A stretch of 64,000 bases of DNA from Parelaphostrongylus tenuis. Taxonomy: Eukaryota > Nematoda > Chromadorea > Rhabditida > Metastrongylidae. This document shows positions 31,605 through 42,702 of the stretch, piece by piece; the stretch's first letter is position 1, and every line of letters starts with the position of its first letter. The stretch is taken from NCBI GenBank assembly GCA_019055375.1, contig JAHQIW010000337.1, forward strand, positions 207,190 through 271,189, in the 5' to 3' direction. The position numbers and the translations under genes were made by a program. Under the pieces are notes generated by a model. The model did not search any database, had not been told where the DNA came from, and worked only from the letters and a program-made list of their open reading frames with translations.

Positions 31605-33083
31605 ATGGCGAGACATCAGACTTCGACCGCTCCCTCTATGATTTCATTGTTAACCGCGTTCTCGACAGTGTTGGGATGTGGAGTCATACCTGCAGGTCAA
31701 GGTAAAATTTGAAGGGTTGTCATTATGTCACAAACGTTTCCCATGCGATGTTATTTTATACATCCCACTCAAAATGAATATTTAACATTTCATCAGCGCA
31801 CTAGGGCTGTCGCAATTGGGCATTTTAATTGAAAATCTTGATTTATAAGTAATAAAAGGAAAACATATACTCATCTTTACAACGTAATGATTCGATTCTC
31901 TATTATACACTGAGAATATTGCGAAATTTCGTTGCAGTGAGCACTAGAACGTTCACCGTCACGGGCCTAACAACTTTGCCTGTTGCTATGGTTTATACTA
32001 TGAAACCTGAAAATTCTGCTAGAATACCTGGTATTGCAACCAGCGAGGCGCAAGCTAAAGGATTTGTAGAACGCCTTGTAATGCAAACGGTGAGCTTTAA
32101 ACACTTAGATCCAAGTTTTCTTTGCGAATAGTGACAGGGCATAGGAAGCTAGTTTCAATTTCTGACAACTTTTTATTTCCTGATATTAGCAAGAATCCTT
32201 AGCTTTACGTAACTCTATAAAACCGGCTTTCTAACAGATTCTTTGACTAAGTTCGACGTTGTACTTCAGGTACTTGATGTTCTCGAAAACCAAGGTCGCA
32301 GCGCACTCCTACCCGATGCTTTAATCTCGACCATTTTGGGTCAGCTTACTATAAATGTCACTTACCAGCCAATGCAGTGCCAGATAATTATTGACAGTCC
32401 AATGGCTGCGATGCCTGAAGGTGGGCGTTCAATACAAAAAAACATTTGGAAGTAAGCACAATTGTAACAGCTATTACAAAAGAGGAACTATGTCTGTTAT
32501 TGTCCAAAAAAATTGGACTAACCGGTGAGGATTGTTATAGAATTTGTGAAAAATATTATAATTACACTGAAATTGAAACCATTAAATCAATGTTATTGTT
32601 AAAAGTTCCCCACATCTTTGACTCGAGGTGATAAGATATTCAATGTGTCAACTGATGGCTGCAAGGGTTTTAAAGAATGTTATGGTTTTTCAGTTTTCTA
32701 ATGTGATAGAAGAAACTTCCTAACGCTCATAATTACTTGCAGTCGATCCTGCGATGCCACAGAACTGCATCATCGTCGACAACACAGTGACTGGAATTTG
32801 CAATGTAAAGATGAAACAAAGGATGTGTACAAACAACAATAAAGTAGAGGCTATTCCCGCTAGTCACACGTCAGTTTCAGGAACTCTCACGGTTTGAATG
32901 GCTTTTTTAATTTACAACTTTGATTTGAAAAGAAAAGAACTTGCATAGACCACAAACATGATCATGGCGAACTGGTCGAGATCGATGTGGCAGAATGTAT
33001 TGAACAGAGCAGTTCGGATGTTGGCATCCGGTTCATTCGGATCGCACTTGTTCTCGGCTACTGTCACTGTCGGCGGAAATTGA
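31605..33083 (+). CDS. Small secreted-type nematode protein, five exons (intact copy)
   Basis: Exons 31605-31701, 31938-32089, 32270-32420, 32743-32891 and 32949-33083 join in phase (1,0,1,0) with GT-AG borders to give 227 codons and a TGA stop. The N-terminus (SMISLLTAFSTVLGCG) resembles a signal peptide. Exon 2 has TVTGLTTLPVAMVYTM and exon 3 has LDVLENQGRSALLPDALIST, then ILGQLTINVTYQP. The last exon has MANWSRSMWQNVLNRAVRML and ends FSATVTVGGN. Four or more Cys in the mature part are consistent with export. I recall similar MANWSR...MWQ-type nematode proteins but cannot name a function. A second start at Met 12 is possible, and a further 5' exon is not excluded. It is the only intact host-type gene seen in the duplicated unit. 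Confidence 0.8.
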
Positions 33084-33948
33084 AACTAAATTGTGGTGTG
33101 CTTGAGACAACTATCTCTATTGAACTGATGTTTGATGCAGTATTACGACAGCAATAAATTAGCAAGTCTCAAGAATTTGGGAATGTCACGAAAGAATATA
33201 GGCAAACTTCTCTTCGTTAGAGATTTATGAAATCACTTCAATCATTGCCTCTGTACTAACCATAACATACTAGTTGGAGAGGACCACAAAACCACAGATT
33301 CTGTTGAACCAATATTCATTGTATTAATCGTTACAGCAGAAAATTGGCAAGTCACACGGGTATTAATCAATCAGAGTAACGCAGGAAATCAAGTAAGTGT
33401 ACAGAGTGATGATTCAATGCTTACTTCAAAAGTTTACTGAGAGGTTTGACAGAAATCAGAAAGGATTATTTCTCAAACTTATACATTTAAGTTTTTAGAG
33501 CATGAGTACAATTAAAATACCTCAAATGAATCTTTCTTGTGAAACGTTATTAAATTATTTAGCAAAAATAGAAATGAGAGACGTCTGTAATGTGTTAGTT
33601 GACTTTCAACTTGTAAAGCAACCCATGCTTTATGTGGTTATGAGAACAAATGTGATTATCAAATGATGGAATATCTTAAAAGAGACTCATGTAGTCAATA
33701 TTCTAGAAAAAGGATGCACACTTGTTGAAAAAATTCGTATGTTTCGACGAGATAACCACTTCTTTTCGCAAATGAACATATTTTCGGTTGCTCTACAAGA
33801 TTTTTTTTGTCTGATGATCATTTTTTGAGCTGTGCATGTATTTGACCACGTATTGTGGCGTGATGTCACAATGAATCCTCGTCAGACCATAGATCATTAG
33901 CTGTTGACAGAAACGCGTTGTGACGTAGAAAGAGTGCTCTGCAAAACG

Positions 33949-34045
33949 AGCGTCGCTAGTGCAACGGTCCAACACGCGGTCCCGGAAAGAGTGACATCTG
34001 GGTTCGAGTCCTGGTTGACGCAATTGTTTCTGCACACACTCTACA
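33949..34045 (+). repeat. SINE family 1 head
   Basis: Plus-strand tRNA-like block starting GCGTCGCTAGTGCAACGG and ending GGGTTCGAGTCCTGGTTGAC, followed by GCAATTGTTTCTGCACAC. It lies just right of duplication copy 1. Confidence 0.65.
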
Positions 34046-34074
34046 TTATTGGGATTGTGCATGTATCTGTTATA

Positions 34075-34140
34075 GGGCAACTTACAGAGCCCGATACATA
34101 TGTTTCGACCTTAACAGCCTCATTAGTCTGACAGTACCCT
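34075..34140 (-). mobile_element. Hammerhead foldback fragment
   Basis: One arm only. The minus-strand motif has CTAATGA for CTGATGA, with stem I TCGGGC still present and GAAACATATGTA following. Probably inactive. Confidence 0.5.
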
Positions 34141-34289
34141 CCGTCTTCAATCAATCCTCTCGGAGAAATCCAACCACTGTCTAGAGTAACACGAAAGAAA
34201 TCCAGAAGTTGGCTGCAGTAGTGCGTGAAAAGAGTTCGAAACGACTTAGTGTCGCATTTCTCCAGGATAACGCTCAATAAAGTAAAATT

Positions 34290-34565
34290 CGAAATCGACT
34301 CTCCACTTTTCAGAAGAATTCTGCTGAACCACGGTGTCACATCCACCGAATAACCCAGGAAGTGCTTCATCGGATTATCATCTCTTGCGCGCCCTGAAGA
34401 GGCATCTGCTTGAGAAACATTTCAGAGACTACAATCACCTCAAAAGTGATCTCAGCGACTTCTTTGGCCACTCTCCTCGTTTTTTGGGTGGATGGCATCC
34501 TTGCCTAGAAAATGATGGTTTGTCATTGGTCTTGATGATGATTATATTGTTGAACAATTGATTCC
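34290..34565 (+). pseudogene. Mariner transposase C-terminal fragment
   Basis: The frame reads NNPGSASSDYHLLRALKRHL, then LEKHFRDYNHLKSDLSDFF, followed by degenerate WHPCLENDGL. This corresponds to the YSPDLAPSDYHLFR block with the last catalytic Asp, and to the C-terminal part of mariner transposases. The N-terminal two thirds are missing. Confidence 0.7.
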
Positions 34566-35460
34566 TTCAAGAATAACTTTTGAATCAGCAAATGTCTCGC
34601 AATGCGAAGAAAATTTGGGATAACCCAATCCAATCTAATTATCTTCATTGCCATAAGTATTTTGATAACATGAGAACGATAATTGTAATGAAGTGATAGA
34701 TCAATGAACTATTGTGTTTTGTGTAGATCGCTTTCGATCAACTTCTTAATCAATGCTGGTATCTGAGTTAAAATGAAAGTAATGCTGTGGTGTGAGAGGG
34801 AAGGCGAATGCTTGAAACAACCGAAAATGATAAGCCGAACCAGATTGGGATAAATTATCAATGTATACTTTGTAAATTCTGTCCACCTGCGAAACTCAGC
34901 AATAAGATGAAGAGCGGTGTTCTCGTAATTTTTCAGTGCACACATTCTGGAAAACTTTGTGTGTTTGTTTTTTGTGTCACTTTTGGCGCAAGTGCTCTCA
35001 AATTTGAAATTTCTGCAATATGTACGACCTTCTAGGTTAGTGTAGTCACTAATCTTTCTGACTTGTGAACTGATTTGTAATGACTAAAGGGTTGCAGGAA
35101 CAGAGTAAAATTCAGAATCATGTTGAGATGGAGCACGCATATTATTTTCATGTACTTTTCCCTCAACGGTATAAAATGGATATCCAGTTTTTTGCTTTAA
35201 ATCGACCTTGATACCAAAATACTAACCGTTTATACTTGAAGTCTAAATGAGGTTTTACATTTTAGCTTGTATTTGTCCCGGAATAATAGCTCTCAATAAC
35301 CTCTAATAGCTGACACCAGTTTTGTCTCAGATCCATACTGCCCATCTTTTAGGAATTTGGCAATGTGAATTCGTCTACTTTTAATTTACATTCTATTCAT
35401 GCACTCCACTGCAGCGCAAGTGTAATGCGCAGAAATTGTTCTCAGATGGTAGTAAATGTT
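34566..35460. other. No recognisable gene
   Basis: AT-rich spacer between duplication copies 1 and 2. It has short ORFs only and no repeat family I could place. Confidence 0.35.
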
Positions 35461-35466
35461 ATGTCA

Positions 35467-35835
35467 TAATAAGAAATTTGGCATTAGAAAAATTAACGCC
35501 AATTCTGATAACCAAAAGTGATGGAAATTGCATAATTTTGATATCGTTTAACTGCTCATTCTCTTGCGAACATTTTGGTATACAGCTTGCTTCTAATTCC
35601 CTCGAAACAGAGCAGTTGGTGGTGAAAAAAAATTGCTTACTGCTAGTGCACGAACGGCGCGAAGGAGAAAATACCAGTGAAGCGGAGCACAAGATTAATG
35701 GAGCTTGGGACGATGATACAGTTGCAGAAAAGACGGCTGGGATTAGGTTCGGAGACTTCAAAGCTGGAGGAAACAGTCTGGACTACTTATTTCTGACTAA
35801 TAAATTTGGTGTTCATTGCTCTAGCGCCAAAATAT
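35467..35835 (+). mobile_element. Internally deleted mariner element with helix-turn-helix fragment
   Basis: The left end TTTGGCATTAGAAAAATTAA and the inverted right end (TTTGGCGCTAGAGCAATGAA on the other strand) are mariner TIRs of the same type as at 24851. The frame inside reads LLVHERREGENTSEAEHKIN, then GAWDDDTVAEKTAGIRFGDF, KAGGNSLD, which aligns with the mariner N-terminal DNA-binding region (LLHEFKLG...INxAxGxxTVSERTxQRWFxxFRxGDxSLED). The catalytic domain is deleted. The 137-codon ORF here is therefore not a host gene. Confidence 0.72.
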
Positions 35836-35889
35836 ATGGAACGATCTAACAATTCCACATTGTTCATCTCCTCAACTCTTAGTGAGATT

Positions 35890-36400
35890 TCTGGTTTATG
35901 GGGTACAACGCACACACGGTTCAGAGTTGTCGAGAATTAAGCTTTACTCGGGCAACGTTTCAACGCGTTTCGTCTTCTTCAAAGTCGATTATTCAAGTCA
36001 ATCATCCACTGCTGTTCGTCCTTGTTGTGGATCATCGCCTTCGCTTCGCTCGAGATTTCTTACGTCGAGATTGTGGGAAAGTCTACAATATAAATCTCAG
36101 CAATCTTACAATGACTCAATAGGATCAATTATTAATTATTTATTCGATCGTAGCCAGGCGCACTTCTCGCCCATGCAAGGCTTTGTGCCGCTGGACGACC
36201 CGTAAAAATGAAACGGTGAGCTTTTAGTAGAGCCCTTGTGACTTAGATAATGTATCGAGTCTGTTCTGCTTTGGTCAGAAAGTGTTTGTCTGACTGGGTT
36301 GCAACGCGACCCGACCCTTCCACGCAGTGACGAAGGTGATAACGCCGAAACGTCGGCTTCTCTTGTTGTACTACACTGTATTCAATTTATCTTATATTTG
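35890..36400. mobile_element. Short element bounded by ribozyme-like inverted motifs
   Basis: The left motif (35942-35985, minus) reads TTTGAAGAAGACGAAACGCG, then TTGAAACGTTGCC. The right motif (about 36330-36356, plus) reads GTGACGAAGGTGATAACGCC, then GAAACGTCGGC. The right part matches the 3' ends at 19.43 and 40.76 kb. The layout (inverted GAAACGTY motifs at both ends) parallels the Penelope-like element. No RT or endonuclease is left. Confidence 0.45.
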
Positions 36401-37400
36401 GAAACCTCGTGTACGCTTTTCAAGAAAGCTTTTCTACGGGGTTACTCTTTAGGATGGCGCTTCGCTAATTTTTTTTGTTCTGCTCGTCCTCATAATCACT
36501 TTTATTTTTATCGTTGCTTTCACTTTCACGCGATTAGTAGTCCCTAATGTTCGTATTTACTTTAGAAAGCTCTCAAACCTTTTTTATTGAGTTTTCAAAC
36601 GTGTTTCTGGCAAATATATTTCTAATACATGTGAGTGGAATTGGAAACGAACTACATATGAGTGTTACTGAGCCTCATATTGTACTATTTGATGAATGAG
36701 GGGTGATGTTTGATGATATTTACTAAAATAGAACGGTGTTTGCTTAGGCCGGAATTCCAGAAAAGATTCTCAAACAGAATGCTTTTCTCTTTCTTCTACC
36801 ATATGAATTGACTATTAAGTCGTCCACCTTTTAAATAAAGAACCTTTATCATACTATACTGTAGCGGAACTGTTTGTCGCATATTATCAAAACAATTTGC
36901 AACTGCTTATTCAGCTTCAATCATCTTCCACTAAAAAGTCATGACAGATCCTGTGATTATTCAGCGCTACGGTGCTCTCGATGGATCATTCGCTAAGCAA
37001 ATGAAAATAAAATTTATCATGTTGACATTCATAGAATTTTAGCCATCATCTTTGAAACAAGTGCAATCTTTAGATTTCATTACGCCGCTTGCTACTAAGG
37101 CGGGACTTGCACAATGAGAGGAATGCTCTCTAAAACAATTCTCAATTTACTTAAGGTGCTTCAGTCAGCAAAAGGTTTGCATTCAATGTTCAAGCCATCG
37201 CGTATTGCGCAGCAATTTCACAGACTAGCGACTGAGTTTTTCCGTTATCTATTAATAGAAATATCAAAATCATAAATGCACTTCTGTGTAGATTTCTCTT
37301 GCGAGATTCACCATTGCTGCTTTGGGCAATGTTTTGATTAAGTCTTTTCGGATTATTTCAAAACTTGAGGTTCTGAATGAGTCGAATTGTTCATTTTTTT
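36401..37400. other. No recognisable gene
   Basis: AT-rich; short ORFs without motifs. Confidence 0.3.
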
Positions 37401-37640
37401 TATAAAAAATTGTATTCAGGACCTTTTAGATATTTCCTAAAATACAGTTTCAGAGGTAAATCAAAGCACTGGGGAGTTTGCAACCGTTATACAAGCGGAA
37501 TGACACTTTTTTACGATATGTGCGATAAGAGCAGCAACAAATTTTTATTCACCTGCACATCGTGGAGAATCTTCTCGAATTTGACAGAGCCCTGCAAGCA
37601 TCCATCTCATAAGAAAATCCGGATTTTGAGAGTGTGACGA
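37400..37640 (+). repeat. Diverged paralog of the segment at 30.5, 51.1 and 63.9 kb
   Basis: TTGCAACCGTTATACAAGCG, then GAATGACAC, and GCACATCGTGGAGAAT correspond to TTGCAACCATTATACAAGCG and GCATATCGTGGAGAAA in copy 2. The plus frame VCNRYTSGMTLFYDMC matches CCNHYTSEMRLLHHEKC in copy 2. This suggests an older partial duplication, or a dispersed element, in the spacer. Confidence 0.45.
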
Positions 37641-38872
37641 AAGTCTCAGTTAACGCTCACCTCATTCGTATTATTAAGAATGTCTTTTTTACTTTCCGAT
37701 GCCGATACATTGCAATTTCATCAGAGTGTAGCATTTGTGTGTCTTACATCTTGAACTGACGCCTCAATGCAGTTGCTTTTCTGCGACCAATTACGACACG
37801 ATTTATTTTTTTCCGCCTCACATTTGTGCCATCCCTGCATATCTCTTAATCTTTCACAAAAATTCCGCCGTCTTTGCTTTAATAACTGTTCGGTTTTTGA
37901 TAATAAAAAAATCAACGTAGGAGTAGAACATCTATAGTCAAATGAACGGTATCGAAGGTGGAAAAAAAGCGATTTCCAAGTCATGAGCTTTAGTGGTAAT
38001 GCCACTTTATTGAGATAACCTATCGTCGTACGCGTCGTGCGTTTGGCCAGGAGATGGTTCGGACGACAAGTGATAGCTGCAGCTGTTTCTCTACAAGATG
38101 TCGTGCACACAAGGATGATCTCGGCATCGCCCATGCGCCAGCATGGGCGATGCCACATCCTCTGTCCCGGTTAGTCGAAGGCTACAGTACTACTTCTTGT
38201 CGCAAGACCGCGTGAATCAATCCAAGACTCATTTGCGGATCTTGCAAAGAAAGGTGATACTGAAGTCGGCGATTATTTAGGGCAGAGGAGGTGGCATCGC
38301 TCCCACGCTTGCGGACACATCCATTTCGGTTCCGCAGAAGTCAAGCGGTTAATGCTAGGATTTTAGTACTGCAGGCCGTTTTGTTATACTACGTCTTTCG
38401 GTGCCATATAGGGATTCAAATCGGAGACGTAACAAATTTGCAACTGATAGTGTACGTGTTTGGATATTATTATTCACCATGCCCGCACGAGGCTCATGAT
38501 TCATCATAAATAGATCTAAATAAAGAACATTGAACAGAATAAATAAAGAACATTTAGGGCCAGAAGTCCAACTTTGCTAGCCCTATTAGGCACCGATCGT
38601 GGTTTCGAAGCTCACCACACGACTATTTCCCTAAGCACATCAAAGTCGCAGATGAGTGGAAGTTATAGCCAGCAAAAGCTGTTTGTGGACACGAATAAAT
38701 CAGTTTGCCGCCTACTACTCACGTAGTCGTGAGCGTTAGCAACTGGCATGTACATAACATCTTCTTCGTTTCTTAGAACATCTTTTGCGGTGATGATCTC
38801 GGTACATATGGATTTTGTTCCGTTTGATCACTATGATGTGAATGATAAACATCATATACAATGGCTTTATAT

Positions 38873-39264
38873 TAGATTGGTGCAAAAACAAGTGCGGTTT
38901 ACGGCGGTGTGAAATCGAAATTAGCTTCTATTTTACTCTTGACAAATATCGACCAACCGTAGAATGGTTTTTCTGCAACATCTAGTATAGTCTTAAGAAT
39001 ATCAGCTACAATCTATACGTTGATATTATCCTTCGCCATCTCTTCAATTTTTCTATGATCTTCGTCTTCAAAGTTCTCGTCATCTTATAAAAGTTCTTTA
39101 ACCATCACTGCTGCTTGCGTTTGTTATTAGTTCCTAAGTCAAATGCGTTTTTGATGTTGCGAGCTGTCCCTGCTGCTTTATGACCAAGTCGTACTCACGG
39201 TGTGAAACCGCAATTGCTTTGCTACAGTCAACATCCCTCTCATAGTCTAAAATATATACACATG

Positions 39265-39303
<39 letters not shown>

Positions 39304-39420
39304 CAAGCACGACGAAGTAATACGCCGTTAGCAACAACACATTAACATTCATTCAAGAATACCTATAAATATCAAAGCCGATTCAACAATTCATAAAGCG
39401 TAATTGCTTTTGCATCAGCC
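38873..39420. mobile_element. Mariner-type MITE, copy 2
   Basis: Ortholog of 18009-18531, with ends TTAGATTGGTGCAAAAACAA and CGTAATTGCTTTTGCATCAG. It is longer mainly because of the TA microsatellite within it. Confidence 0.65.
39264..39302. repeat. TA dinucleotide microsatellite
   Basis: About 19 TA units inside the mariner MITE of copy 2. The copy 1 ortholog has only a short TATATAT stretch, so the array expanded after the duplication. Confidence 0.85.
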
Positions 39421-39424
39421 TCAA

Positions 39425-40720
39425 ATATTACATCAGCGACTATTAGTTTGGAAAGAAAGTTCTGGGGTACTAGCAAAAATCTGAAAAGTTATGTATGGAT
39501 ATTAGAAAAACAATAATACCTAGTCTTTAAAATAAAGGCCATCGTTTCCTACGACTTTCCGCCATCTCGGTCCGCCAAGTTTCGATTTGATCGGAGTCGA
39601 CCAATCCTTCGACTTCAAATAAAAGAAGTCTTGGCATGTTTTTTCGACTTCATCAAGCAATTCAGATTGACGGATCTTCAAAAACTGATCGGCTTTGATC
39701 AGAAAAGGCCAAAGTCGGACGGAGCGCGCGGCAGAACGGGGACTTCGTCCAATTCACATCAAAGTTGTCTTTGAGAAGACTGCCTAAAGACGAAGGGCTC
39801 TGTCCGACTGACGAGGCTGCTCAAGGCTGAAAAACGTATATCGGGCTGCACAAGAGCCCATCAACAGACAACATAACATGTTGGCTAAAATAATAAGTAT
39901 GAGATCTCGTCTTTGAATTTACTGGCAGTGTGCGGCCTGGCATTGTCGTGTTGCATCAAAACTAGTTTTCGATTGACCGAAGCCAGATACTTCTCCTAAG
40001 AAGTTGAGGTCAAGATCTTCGGCATTAAAGCGTTGGAACTACCGTTCAGCAGCAGATTTGCTTGCTGTGCCTCCCCTTCAATTCGGTTGATTTCATCTAC
40101 TGCAGCTCGTTGTGAAAGACTCTTTTGTCAAATAATAACGCAATAAAACACGGGCTTTGATTGTGTCGTTAGAGATGACGGAAGCTTGCACCAAAGTAAA
40201 ACGAAGGACGATTAATATCCAGGCTTTTGGTGGGAAAATCCCTCATAAGAAACTGTAATATTTTTATGATATATGCATGGGAAGTATCTCCTGCTCATTA
40301 AAATGCTCTAAAACTTTCTCTCAAACGTAGTACCTCTTAAGTTAAATGCAACTTGCCATTTCTTGAATCTATGCTCTCGAGATCTTCACCTTAGTGTTCA
40401 TAAACCAGTAATCTCGGAAAATCAAACCGATAAATAGGGTTTTCAAAGGATTCTTTTTGGTGGGTCATATTATAGAGAGAGCCATTATGACGTCCATAAA
40501 AGCGTGTCTGGGAAATTGAGACGACAATAATCAACCTACTCAGCAAACGGTGATATTTGAGAATCTAATCTAGTGTCAAGGTGAAATTCAACAAAGCACA
40601 AATCACAATTTCTCTTTCACTATCTGTCACACGACTAAATGACTGTGCTATAAATCACTAAACATTTTTAGCAAAATTCACTAAAATTAGCATAAAAGTG
40701 AAAAAAGCGAAAATAAATCG
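39425..40720 (-). pseudogene. Mariner transposase remnant, copy 2
   Basis: On the minus strand, about 39965-39905, the frame reads LVLMQHDNARPHTASKFKDE. This is the HDNARPH motif with the second catalytic Asp of mariner transposases. The C-terminal part (DLDQIETW-like and the YSPD block) is displaced by a hammerhead foldback inserted at about 39.78-39.90 kb. Many stops are present. Copy 1 lacks the HDNARPH section. Confidence 0.65.
39802..39846 (+). ncRNA. Hammerhead ribozyme candidate, near-consensus
   Basis: Plus strand: stem I UCCGA with UCGGG, core CUGACGA, stem II GGCU/GGCU (with G-U pairs) and loop GCUCAA, GAAA, stem III changed to AACGUA, triplet AUA. Core and stems I and II hold. The weak stem III and AUA triplet may reduce activity. 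It lies in a foldback fragment that interrupts the mariner remnant. Confidence 0.6.
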
Positions 40721-40759
40721 CAATGATATGTATTTCCACGTTATGTCAGTGATCAATCT

Positions 40760-41020
40760 TTTGATCTGAGCAAGGCACCACTTCTCGCCCATGTGGGACA
40801 CGCTGTGGTCAGTTCCCAGGAATAAGGTGCAACCCATGAAGAACTAAATGGTGAGTTATAGAAGAAGCTGTTAGCTCTGTGATTTTGAGGTTTCTGAGTG
40901 GTGCCCATCCTGCTTTGTTCAGAACAATGTTTCTGAGTGGACTGCACGTTCATCTGACCTTCCAGGCTCCGAAAAAGGTGATAGCGCCAAAACGCCAGCT
41001 TTCGTTATTCTATCACCTAC
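40760..41020 (+). mobile_element. 3' end of a second Penelope-like family, copy 2
   Basis: Ortholog of 19430-19690, with GGCTCCGAAAAAGGTGATAG, then CGCCAAAACGCCAGC. Degenerate hammerhead-like block. Confidence 0.45.
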
Positions 41021-41364
41021 TCATCAAAATATGCTCTTAACATTCACGCATGGGGACTCATCAAGGAAGCACGTTCAACAACTTGCCAAAGATGGCAATT
41101 AAGTAATTTTCTTATTCTTCTAGTTCTATTAATCGATCTTTATCTAAATGGCTGCTTGCGTTTTCATGAGGTGAGTCGTCGTAGGTGTTCGTGTTTCACT
41201 ATAGAAATTTCAGAAATTGTTCTTTGAACTTTGAACAACTGAGATTGTTTCAAGTGGAACGAAACGTTGATCAGTAAATACGCCCTTGAAGAGAAAAGAA
41301 AAAATTGACTATTATGAAAATCGTGGGAGAGAAAATAATATATACCAAGTAATGAAGAGTGATG

Positions 41365-41590
41365 TACAAAACTTTCGCGTCAGGAGAGACTGAAACCCGG
41401 ACCACCCTTTTTCCAGGAGCGCGTGCTCTATCTGATACACTAGTGACGCACAATTTGCACAAACTTTTTCTACGCTATAGCGCATCTATCTGTCAGCCGC
41501 CAGCCGTCAACGACCTGACCCGGGTAGTCGCTATCGACTTTGAACCCAGTCACCTTGACAGACTGCGTATCAGAGATCAAATGGAATTGT
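41365..41590 (-). repeat. SINE family 1, copy 2 ortholog
   Basis: The minus-strand head (about 41372-41455) and body match 20030-20290, and the terminal hairpin is eroded. Confidence 0.68.
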
Positions 41591-42667
41591 TCTCATTTGA
41601 TTTATTCTTGTTTTTATTTGTACTGTATACTTTACATACAAGCACAAGGAGAGAGAGTTTGTCAAAATCTCGAATGAAATTTCTCGCTTGGAAAGTTTAT
41701 ACGCCGCTCGCGAGGATATTATTAATCACCTTAACGAAGTAGGACTAGTTCATATTTTATGCAAGCACTTCCTTAGATAACTGAATTTGATTTAGGTGGA
41801 AGGAGTCCTGAGCAGGAAAAATTGCGCTTGAGGAGAGGAGGAAAAATGCTGACTACTATAAGAATGTCATCTAGTACTGTATAGTATAATCTTGCTGCTA
41901 CCAACCCGTGTCTGCCCATCAAGAAAAAGGTGAAACATAAAATTGTCACAGGTTTAGACTGTAGAACTTTTTTTTCCTCAGTTTTTTGTTACCAATGCTA
42001 TCAATTCATAATGGAATACCAACAGACTGATCGCACACTCACTAAATCCACTTTTGCCTAAGCTTGAGAAAAGCGGGCGACTGCATCACTCGTGTGTCCT
42101 CCCCGTTAGTCGTCATTTCTTTTTCATATTGCCTATTTGTTATTGATTTAATGTTGTTTGCGACCTAACGTAGCCTCAAAGGACAAAGCATGGCTTGCTG
42201 ACTACTCAGATACACATCTCATAGAACGTAGGGCTATTTACCACTTTGTTATACGGTCATCGAATGGCTGTTGCTCCACTGACAATTATGATTGCCAGCT
42301 CATGCCATGAAGAAGAGCAAAAAAGTGAGGGTCATGGGCGACTCACCCCCGGGGCACAAGCTTCAGGCTCTTAATATTGGTCCTGACCATATTATGCTGG
42401 CACGGTCACGACATCTATAAAATGCACGAGTCAAAAACCCTGCATACCACCCCAGAGTTTCGTATTTCCGAGGCAACCATGGTAACACCACAAGCCCCGT
42501 CTCCTGGTCGTTGCTTGCAAACCCTCTTGCTAGGTCAGATACCGCTCGTGACTTTGTCAGCTGATTGTCGTTCCTCGTCTTCACGTGTCCATGACATGCC
42601 AACACATTGCGAAAACTTATTTTAATTAGCTGACGCGAGGTTAGTAAAGTAATTGTAGTAGTAATTT

Positions 42668-42702
42668 GGCTGACGTCTCGGCGACCCGTCTTCTCTAGAG
42701 CC
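42668..42702 (-). ncRNA. Degenerate hammerhead-like motif, copy 2, 5' repeat
   Basis: Ortholog of 21406-21440. Core CTGAAGA has become CTAGAGA and GAAA has become GAGA, so it is probably inactive. Confidence 0.4.

Larger units (their letters stand above)
17115..33730. repeat. Segmental duplication, copy 1
   Basis: This stretch matches 38.0-54.3 kb in the same order and orientation, from TTTGGCCAGGAGATGGTTC (17197) to the region downstream of the secreted-protein gene. Identity is roughly 80-90% by eye, with many indels. Copy-specific differences: a 1,011-bp insertion at 25191, and no SINE at about 28.31 kb where copies 2 and 3 have one. Confidence 0.85.

Noticed and set aside
34334..34561. 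Novel small protein
   Set aside because: The sequence matches the C-terminal mariner block (SSDYHLLRALKRHLLEKHF), so it is a transposase fragment.
35436..35849. Host gene encoding a 137-residue protein
   Set aside because: The frame spans mariner TIRs and a recognisable mariner DNA-binding region; the rest is flank.
39264..39302. Regulatory or structural AT element
   Set aside because: A plain TA microsatellite that expanded inside a MITE; copy 1 has only a short version.
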